Part shown: one piece after another, positions 1 to 5,493 of the stretch
How the letters are laid out: every line of letters begins with the position of its first letter
Position numbering within the stretch: position 1 is the stretch's first letter
Assembly (NCBI GenBank): GCA_023268575.1
Contig: JALRCL010000283.1
Location: 1 to 6,700 of the forward strand
DNA from: Patulibacter sp.
Lineage (GTDB): Bacteria; Actinomycetota; Thermoleophilia; Solirubrobacterales; Solirubrobacteraceae
Length of the DNA: 6,700 bases
Direction of reading: 5' to 3'
The notes under the pieces: generated by a model
Databases searched by the model: none
What the model was told of the DNA's origin: nothing
The model's input: only the letters and a program-made list of their open reading frames with translations
Translations under genes and position numbers: made by a program

Positions 1-1096
1 CGGCGACGTTCGCGAAGTTCGCCACGAAGTTGTCGCGGCTGGCCGCCGAGAGCTGCACGAACGGCAGCAGCTGGCGTGCGGCGAGGTGGACGTTCGCCAG
101 CGACGGGCCGACCCCGTCGAGCAGCCGGGTGACCGACGGCAGCGCCTTCGTCGTGTCGCGGAACGCCGGGGCGACCTGTTGGAAGCCGGCCTGCAGGCGC
201 TTCGTGTCGTCGCGCAGCGAGACGAGCGCCGGGGCGACGAGCGGTGCCGTCGGGCGCAGCGCGGCGACGGCCCGGCGCAGGTCGCCGCTGGCGCCCTGAA
301 GGCGGCCCGACGCGACCCGCAGGTCGCCGAGGAACGGCGGCAGCGCGTCGACGAGCGCCGCGAGGTCGCGGTCGCGAGCGGCGGTCGTCGCGAACACCCG
401 CGAGCCCTGCCGGATGGCGCCGACGAGCGCGGCGTCCTGGCTGCCGAGCGCCTCGAAGACGTCGGTCGAGGACCCGAGGAGCGCACGCAGCGGCTCCTGC
501 TGGCGCTGGAGTCGGCGCGAGACCGCTTCGAGGTTGCCGACGACGCCGGGGGCCCGCCCGAGCGCCTGGTTCAGCGCCAGCGAGCGGCCGTCGAAGGCCG
601 CGGCGAGCCCCGCGAGCATCCGGCGCATGTCGCGCCGCGTCGCCTCCGGGAAGGCCTGCAGCACGTCGTCCAAGCGCTGGGCACGGACGACCCCGGCCCC
701 GGGGATCCGGCCGCCGTCGGCGATCGGCGCCGCCTTCCGGTCGCCCGGGGCGACCTCGAGGTAGCCCTCGCCGAGCAGCGTCTTGGAGCGCACCACGATC
801 CGCGCGTCGCGCCGCAGCGGGGCGAACTCCGGATCGATCTCGAGCTCGACGCGCGCCCGGCGGCCGAGGCTCTCGACCGAGACGACGTGGCCGACGTCGA
901 CGCCGGCGATCCGCACGTCGGAGTTCGCCAGGACGGAGTCGGCCTCCGGCAGGTCCGCCGTGATGCGGTAGCCCTGGGGCTGGAAGGGCACGACGCCGCC
1001 GAAGCCGCGCCAGACGCCGATCGCCAGGACGGCGGCGATCAGGGCGAACGCGATCGGGAGCAGCAGCTCCCGCAGGCTGGGAATCCTCGTCAGCAT
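1..1096 (-). CDS. MCE family lipid-transport protein, 3'-truncated by window edge (gene 5)
   Basis: ATG at 1096 starts one base after gene 4's TGA (TGAGATG), and the frame stays open through 365 codons to the left edge, so the C-terminus is outside. I translated the whole stretch by hand and found no internal stop. Residues 10-29 form a hydrophobic anchor (ELLLPIAFALIAAVLAIGVW). The MCE domain covers about 43-132, with SDVRIAGVDVGHVVSVE (59-75), FAPLRRDARI (91-100) and TLLGEGYLEVAPG (106-118). The helical region that follows is full of repeated Leu-Pro steps (about 280-350: LRPTAPLVAPAL, QQVAPAF, TKALPSVTRLL, ARQLLPFV). No cysteine occurs in the visible part and there is no lipobox. The Shine-Dalgarno sequence is weak (CCCGGCGACC before the stop), so expression probably depends on ribosomes finishing gene 4. 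The protein belongs to the same lipid-transport complex as its neighbours; what follows downstream cannot be seen. Confidence 0.94.
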   Translation of the reverse strand, partial: MLTRIPSLRELLLPIAFALIAAVLAIGVWRGFGGVVPFQPQGYRITADLPEADSVLANSDVRIAGVDVGHVVSVESLGRRARVELEIDPEFAPLRRDARIVVRSKTLLGEGYLEVAPGDRKAAPIADGGRIPGAGVVRAQRLDDVLQAFPEATRRDMRRMLAGLAAAFDGRSLALNQALGRAPGVVGNLEAVSRRLQRQQEPLRALLGSSTDVFEALGSQDAALVGAIRQGSRVFATTAARDRDLAALVDALPPFLGDLRVASGRLQGASGDLRRAVAALRPTAPLVAPALVSLRDDTKRLQAGFQQVAPAFRDTTKALPSVTRLLDGVGPSLANVHLAARQLLPFVQLSAASRDNFVANFANVA

Positions 1097-1097
1097 C

Positions 1098-2366
1098 TCA
1101 GGTCGCCGGGCAGAGCTGGGCCGAGCCGGTGAGGGCCTTGAACAGCGGGCCGAGATCGACCAGCGTCGTCATCTGGTGGCAGTTGACCATCACGATCGCG
1201 CGGAACAGCGCACCGTGCGCGTCCGCCGTGCTCGTCGCCGAGCCGAAGTTGTGGAACGCCCAGGCGATCCAATAGAGCATTCCCTCGTCCCGGCCTGGCG
1301 GGTTGTAGGCGAGCTCGTTCGTGAGGTACGTCGCCGCCTGCACGATCCGGGACACGTCGGGCAGCGCCGCACTGAGGTTGCGCAGCGTCGGCTGCAGATC
1401 GCGGACCGCCGGCTGCGCCTCGCGCACCAGCGGCCTGATCTGGCCACGAACGGCGGTCGTGAAGTCGTCCGTGAGCGGCTTCAGCGCGCGCAGCGTCGTG
1501 GGCAGCTCGCGCACCGGCGGCACGAGCTCCCGCGCCGCCGGCCCGAGCTCGTCGGACAGCCGGCCGGCCGAGGAGAGGGCCTGCTGGGCGGTGCTCACGG
1601 TGCGCGGCAGGTCTGCGAGGGAGCGCCGCAGCGACGTCTCCTCCTGCGCGATCGCCTCGAGGGTCCGGTTGCCGGTCACGACGACCTCGCCGAGACGGCC
1701 GTCGCTGCGGGCCGCGTCGGTGACGTCGGCGAGGTTCGTGACGAGCCGCGCGAGCTCGCGCCGGCGCCCGTCGAGCGCGGTCGTGATGCGCCGGACCTGG
1801 TCGGCGGTCGGACCGAGCGAGCGCAGCAGCGCGCGGAAGTCGGGCGCGCGGTCCTTCGTGCCCTGGCCGAGCCCGGTCAGCAGCTGCTCGAGGAAGCCGC
1901 GAGTGTCGGCGTCGAGCGTCGAGAGGAGGTCCGAGAGCGGGACCGGCGAGCTCGTGCGCGACAGCGGGATGACGCCGTCGTCGGCCATCCGGCCCCGCTT
2001 CGCGTGCCCGGGATCGAGCTCGACGAGCATGTCCGACAGCGGGGTGATGGGCCGCAGGTCGGCGCGGGCGTCGCGGTAGACGGCCGGCAGCTTCGTGCGG
2101 TCGATCTCGAACGTGACGTCGGCGGTCTCGCCCTCGATCGACGCCTTCGAGATCGTCCCGACCTTCACGCCCGAGACGCTCACGGCCTGGCCGAAGCCCG
2201 GCGCCACGCCGTCGGCGGCGGGAAGGATCGCGCGGACCTCGTAGACGTCGCGGAACGGCACGGGGAAGCGCTGCTTCACGAGCACGTAGCCGGCCGAGAC
2301 GACCCCGAGGACGACGAGGACGAAGATCGGCCCGAGGAGGACCCAGGGGTTGCGCGAGCGGCTCAT
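1098..2366 (-). CDS. MCE family lipid-transport protein, complete, 422 aa (gene 4)
   Basis: The start is ATG at 2366, overlapping gene 3's TGA as ATGA, with GGGAG six bases upstream. The frame extends upstream to 2981, but that part overlies gene 3 and reads as low-complexity Arg/Ala, so it is rejected. A short basic N-terminus precedes a hydrophobic anchor at about 8-30 (WVLLGPIFVLVVLGVVSAGYVLV). The MCE domain covers about 42-138. Its signature loop is GQAVSVSGVKVGTISK (59-74), where the other paralogues have VRIAG-type residues, followed by LRPITPLSDMLVELDPG (104-120). The tail is helical with repeated Leu/Pro heptads (about 265-350). The C-terminal segment is aromatic (MLYWIAWAFHNF, then DAHGALFRA) and carries the only two cysteines I see, Cys396 and Cys419, which could form a disulfide outside the cytoplasm. 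Inferred role: a distinct MCE subunit subtype in the same transporter. Family is certain; subunit letter and substrate are not. Confidence 0.95.
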   Translation of the reverse strand: MSRSRNPWVLLGPIFVLVVLGVVSAGYVLVKQRFPVPFRDVYEVRAILPAADGVAPGFGQAVSVSGVKVGTISKASIEGETADVTFEIDRTKLPAVYRDARADLRPITPLSDMLVELDPGHAKRGRMADDGVIPLSRTSSPVPLSDLLSTLDADTRGFLEQLLTGLGQGTKDRAPDFRALLRSLGPTADQVRRITTALDGRRRELARLVTNLADVTDAARSDGRLGEVVVTGNRTLEAIAQEETSLRRSLADLPRTVSTAQQALSSAGRLSDELGPAARELVPPVRELPTTLRALKPLTDDFTTAVRGQIRPLVREAQPAVRDLQPTLRNLSAALPDVSRIVQAATYLTNELAYNPPGRDEGMLYWIAWAFHNFGSATSTADAHGALFRAIVMVNCHQMTTLVDLGPLFKALTGSAQLCPAT

Positions 2367-4030
2367 CGGTCGCTCCCGGTCGCGGTCGGCAGGAGGCGGC
2401 GCGCGACCGCCGCCGCGCCCGAGGCGGCGGCGCGGGCCGTGTCGCGATCGCCGCGCGGCACGGCGGTCCCGGCGTCGGGGCCCGCGCCGCCGACGAGGCC
2501 CCGGAGCGTCGAGCGCAGGCGCTCCAGTCCGGCGGCGTTCGCCGCCTGACGGTCGGTCGCGACGTCGGGCGCGATCCGCGTGCGCGCCAGCGACGCGAAC
2601 GGCTTGTTGCTCTCGGAGCGGAGGTTCACCGGATCGTTCTGCAGGCAGGGGACGTCGGGCCGCTTCGGCGGCAGCACCCGGTTGCCCAGCCAGATCGGCC
2701 GCATGCCGCTGAGCGCGTTGTTCGACGAGGTGACGAGCTGACCGACGCCCGGCAGCACGCCCTGGAGGGAGAACTCGCCCTGCGACAGCCCGGCCCGGAA
2801 GGTCGTGCCGTTGCCGTCGAAGCCCGGCGCGGTGCCGGTGAGGTTCGCCGCCGCGTGCAGCACGTCGAGCCACGCGGGGTCGCCGCTGCTCAGCTGCCCG
2901 TCGGGCACCTGCGCGTTGAGCACCGGCTGGATCCGCTGCTCGAGGCACTGCCCGAGCGGCGCGAGCTTGGGCGTCACCCACGCGAGCTGACGCTCGACCG
3001 TCGGCAACCGGCGGACCGGGTCGTCCAGCGCGGTGAGCAGCGCCGGCAGCGCGCCCGGCAGCGTGAGCGACCCGAGCTGGGCGAACGCCCGGTTCGCCGA
3101 GGGCAGCACCGACGGCAGCAGGCGCAGCGCCGGCGTGGCCGCCGTCCCGAGCGCCTCGACCTGCGGCAGCGCGCGGTCCAGCGAGGCGAGCGAGGCGGGC
3201 GCCGCGCGCAGCATGGCGTCGGCGTTGGCGATGGTCTGCCCGAGCGCGGCGTCGGAGTCGGCGAAGACGCCCATCACGCGGTCGTAGCTCGTGACGATCC
3301 GGGCCAGCGCGGCCGGGTCGGCGGCGAGCGTCTCCGTGAGCGACGCGGTCGAGCGGATGCTGCGGCCGAGGTCCCCGGGGCGCCGGCCACGGGCCGCGGC
3401 CGCGACGCGCGAGGCCGGTGCGAGCGCGCGGTCGAGCGCGCGCGTGGCCCGGCGCAGCTCCGCGGCGCCCGAGGGCCGACCGTCGTCCCCGGGGGCGAGG
3501 CCCTCGCCGAGCGTCCGAACGAGCTCCTTCGCGGACTTCCGGGTCGGCGCGTCGAGGACGTCGAGCGCCTCGTCGAGCTGCACCGGGACCGTCGTTCGGC
3601 CGACCGGGACGGTGTCGCCGGCGCCCAGCGCCGGGGCGCCCGGCGTCCCGAGCGTCGCCTGGATCATGAAGTTGCCCTCGAAGGCGAGGCGCGGCTTGAT
3701 CGCCATCCGGCTGTCGCTGCGCAGCGTCGGGGCGTCGGGCTTCAGCCGGATCCGGACGACGGCGTTGCCGTCGGGCCCCTGCTCGATGCCGGTCACCCGG
3801 CCGATGTCGAGGCCCCCGATGCGGACCGGGTTGCCCTTGCGGAGGTTGTTCGCGTCCGTGAAGACGGCGTTGATCTGCGTCCCGCCGGCGAACAGCGAGT
3901 GACGGCCGAACGCGTACACGAGCGTGCCGGCGATCACGAGGACGACGGCGACGGCCGCGATCTGCCGGTGGCGGGCGGTGCGCCGCAGGTGGTCGCGCGT
4001 GGCCGCGCGGCGACGGGGCATCGGGCTCAT
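2363..4030 (-). CDS. MCE family lipid-transport protein, complete, 555 aa (gene 3)
   Basis: The start is ATG at 4030, overlapping gene 2's TGA as ATGA, with GGGAG six bases upstream. The same frame stays open upstream to about 5431, but that part overlies gene 2 and is a shadow. Residues 1-23 are strongly basic, and about 24-41 form a hydrophobic anchor (IAAVAVVLVIAGTLVYAF). The MCE domain covers about 51-145, with the canonical NPVRIGGLDIGRVTGIE (67-83), a short FEGNFMIQATLG strand (117-128) and closing VPVGRTTVPV. The helical tail runs to about 355. The C-terminal domain has Cys362, a WLDVLHAAANL...FDGNGTTFRA segment (about 387-412) and PPKRPDVPC ending at Cys462. After that comes an Ala/Arg-rich tail of about 70 residues with no recognisable fold. 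It is the longest complete protein here. Role inferred from family and context: a membrane-anchored MCE subunit of a lipid importer or exporter. No lipobox Cys follows the anchor. Confidence 0.95.
   Translation of the reverse strand: MSPMPRRRAATRDHLRRTARHRQIAAVAVVLVIAGTLVYAFGRHSLFAGGTQINAVFTDANNLRKGNPVRIGGLDIGRVTGIEQGPDGNAVVRIRLKPDAPTLRSDSRMAIKPRLAFEGNFMIQATLGTPGAPALGAGDTVPVGRTTVPVQLDEALDVLDAPTRKSAKELVRTLGEGLAPGDDGRPSGAAELRRATRALDRALAPASRVAAAARGRRPGDLGRSIRSTASLTETLAADPAALARIVTSYDRVMGVFADSDAALGQTIANADAMLRAAPASLASLDRALPQVEALGTAATPALRLLPSVLPSANRAFAQLGSLTLPGALPALLTALDDPVRRLPTVERQLAWVTPKLAPLGQCLEQRIQPVLNAQVPDGQLSSGDPAWLDVLHAAANLTGTAPGFDGNGTTFRAGLSQGEFSLQGVLPGVGQLVTSSNNALSGMRPIWLGNRVLPPKRPDVPCLQNDPVNLRSESNKPFASLARTRIAPDVATDRQAANAAGLERLRSTLRGLVGGAGPDAGTAVPRGDRDTARAAASGAAAVARRLLPTATGSDR
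2367..2379 (-). promoter_or_regulatory. Ribosome binding site of gene 4
   Basis: Reading on the minus strand, CCGGGAGCGACCG precedes the ATG at 2366. It has the same GGGAG core and six-base spacer as the gene 3 site, embedded in the last codons of gene 3. It decides the start of gene 4 in favour of 2366. Confidence 0.7.
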
Positions 4031-5490
4031 CGGCTGCTCCCGGCCGGCGGCTCGTCGTAGAGGCCCGCGTCCTGCGCGCGCTTGCGGACGACCGGATCGA
4101 TCGTGGTCTGGAACGTCGGCGTGTTCTGCAGGCCGGGCGGGTTCGTCAGCAGCTGGCGGCCGTCGACGAACGTCTCGTTGCCGGACTCGCACTCCTGGGC
4201 GTTGGCGTGCGGCGTGTAGTTCTGGTGGAGGTTCGGCAGCGCCGTCGGGTTCTGCAGGAGCTCGAGCGGGCTCGTGCCGAGCTGCGACAGGACGACGTTG
4301 CCGACCGGCGGTCCCGCGCCGTCGCCGACGGTGCCGAAGACGTTGTGCCAGCCCTGCCCGAAGAGGGTGATGTAGTTGCACGCCGTCTGGGCGGGCGTCA
4401 CGCGCTCGAGGAACACCCCGGCGGCGTCCAGGACGTCGCCGAGGCGCCGCAGCGAGCCCTCGGTCTGCGGCAGCTCGGCGAACCGCTGCAGCGATCCGGC
4501 GGTCGTCGTGAGCCGGCGCGCGAGCGCGGGCGTGACCCGCAGCCACGGGATGGTGTCGCCGAACAGCGCGTTCGTCTGGCGCAGCGCGCCGGGCAGGACG
4601 GTGGCGGCCGGCCGCAGGTCGGTCGAGATCTCCGCCAGGTCGTCGAGCGCCGGGCGCAGCGCACCGAGCGCCGCGCTGGTGGCACGGGCGGTCCTGGGGA
4701 ACTCGTCGACGGTCCGGGCCAGCGACGCGCGGCTGCGGCTGAGCGCCGCGAAGGTCCGCGCACCGTCGCTGACGAGCGCCCCGAGCTGGGGCTCGGCGGC
4801 GGCGAACGCGCCGATCGTGCGCTGGTAGGCGGTGAAGAGGGATCCGAGCCGCGCGTCGGGCGCCTCGAGGGTGCGGGACAGCGCGCTGAGTGCCGGGAGC
4901 ATCCGGTTCGCTTCGCGGATCGTGTCGCCGAGCGCGATGCCGCGGCCGGCGAGGCCGCCGGCGAACGCCGTGACGAACCGCTGCAGGTTGCGGCGGGTGG
5001 GCGCGTCGAAGACGTCGAGCAGGTCGGTCAGCTCGGTGTTGTCGGAGGTCTGCTCGAGCGGCAGGTTGCCGCCGGACGCGATCGCCGTGGCGGCGCGCCC
5101 CGGGACGATGTCGAGGTAGGTCGCGCCGAGGATCGACGCGGGACGGACCTTCGCCGAGCTGTCGGTGGGGACCCGCGGGGCGTCCGGCTCGACCTTCACG
5201 CCGAGGCGCGCGTAGGCGGGATGGTCGCGGGTGGCCGGGACCGGCGTGATCGTCGAGATCTGCCCGACGCGCACGCCGGCCATCCGGACCTGGTTGCTGC
5301 GCACGATCCGGTTGGCGTCCGGGACGTCGACCGTGAACTCCCGGTACTGCTCGCCCGGGACCCCGTCGTTGGCCGTGTACGAGACGTAGACGGCGAACAG
5401 CAGGCCGATGATCGCGAGCGTGCCGATCCACGGGTAGAGCCGCTCCGGGCCGCGGCGGCGGCGCTGACCGGTGCTGGGCCTGCGTGCCAT
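4027..5490 (-). CDS. MCE family lipid-transport protein, complete, 487 aa (gene 2)
   Basis: This is a complete MCE protein. Residues 1-20 are basic (RRRR at 10-13), and 21-38 form a single hydrophobic anchor (WIGTLAIIGLLFAVYVSY), giving a cytoplasmic N-terminus by the positive-inside rule. The MCE domain covers about 49-146, with the signature VRMAGVRVGQI (68-78) and ILGATYLDIVPG (120-131). A long Leu/Arg/Ala-rich helical region follows to about 365. The C-terminal domain has ACNYITLF at 370-377, a Pro/Asn/His-rich stretch and ECESGNE near 433-439; similar Cys-containing endings occur in other actinobacterial MCE proteins. ATG at 5490 is preferred because it overlaps gene 1's TGA as TGATG. 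A GTG directly before it (5493, overlapping as GTGA) is an equally legal start adding one residue. A weak GGCGGG lies 6 bases before the ATG. Inferred role: one subunit of the hetero-oligomeric Mce ring and needle, translationally coupled to gene 1. No lipobox is seen. Confidence 0.95.
   Translation of the reverse strand: MARRPSTGQRRRRGPERLYPWIGTLAIIGLLFAVYVSYTANDGVPGEQYREFTVDVPDANRIVRSNQVRMAGVRVGQISTITPVPATRDHPAYARLGVKVEPDAPRVPTDSSAKVRPASILGATYLDIVPGRAATAIASGGNLPLEQTSDNTELTDLLDVFDAPTRRNLQRFVTAFAGGLAGRGIALGDTIREANRMLPALSALSRTLEAPDARLGSLFTAYQRTIGAFAAAEPQLGALVSDGARTFAALSRSRASLARTVDEFPRTARATSAALGALRPALDDLAEISTDLRPAATVLPGALRQTNALFGDTIPWLRVTPALARRLTTTAGSLQRFAELPQTEGSLRRLGDVLDAAGVFLERVTPAQTACNYITLFGQGWHNVFGTVGDGAGPPVGNVVLSQLGTSPLELLQNPTALPNLHQNYTPHANAQECESGNETFVDGRQLLTNPPGLQNTPTFQTTIDPVVRKRAQDAGLYDEPPAGSSR
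4031..4043 (-). promoter_or_regulatory. Ribosome binding site of gene 3
   Basis: Reading on the minus strand, CCGGGAGCAGCCG precedes the ATG at 4030. GGGAG with a six-base spacer is a good Shine-Dalgarno match. It lies inside the last codons of gene 2 and supports the ATG at 4030 over any upstream start in that frame. Confidence 0.7.
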
Positions 5491-5493
5491 CAC
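5488..5493 (-). other. Overlapping stop/start junction of genes 1 and 2
   Basis: On the minus strand these bases read GTGATG. TGA (5492-5490) ends gene 1. ATG (5490-5488) begins gene 2 with a one-base overlap, while GTG (5493-5491) would begin it with a four-base overlap. Either arrangement implies termination-reinitiation coupling between the two MCE subunits. Confidence 0.75.

Noticed and set aside
86..1132. 348-codon open frame on the plus strand
   Set aside because: It lies antisense to gene 5. Composition is Arg/Ala/Asp/Glu-rich without domains or hydrophobic segments, as expected for the complement of GC-rich codons.
1176..2549. 457-codon open frame on the plus strand
   Set aside because: It is antisense to gene 4 and crosses the gene 3/4 junction. 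It is low-complexity and Arg-rich with no recognisable motif, so it is a shadow.
2367..2981. Upstream extension of gene 4 that would make a 627-residue protein
   Set aside because: It overlies gene 3 in another frame and is low-complexity. The ATG at 2366 with GGGAG and a membrane anchor immediately after is the real start.
2855..4060. 401-codon open frame on the plus strand
   Set aside because: It is antisense to gene 3, with the same Arg/Glu/Ala/Gly composition and no support.
4031..5431. Upstream extension of gene 3 that would make a 1022-residue protein
   Set aside because: This part overlies gene 2 in another frame and reads as Arg/Pro/Ala-rich low complexity. The ATG at 4030 has a good ribosome binding site, an ATGA overlap and a basic-plus-hydrophobic N-terminus.
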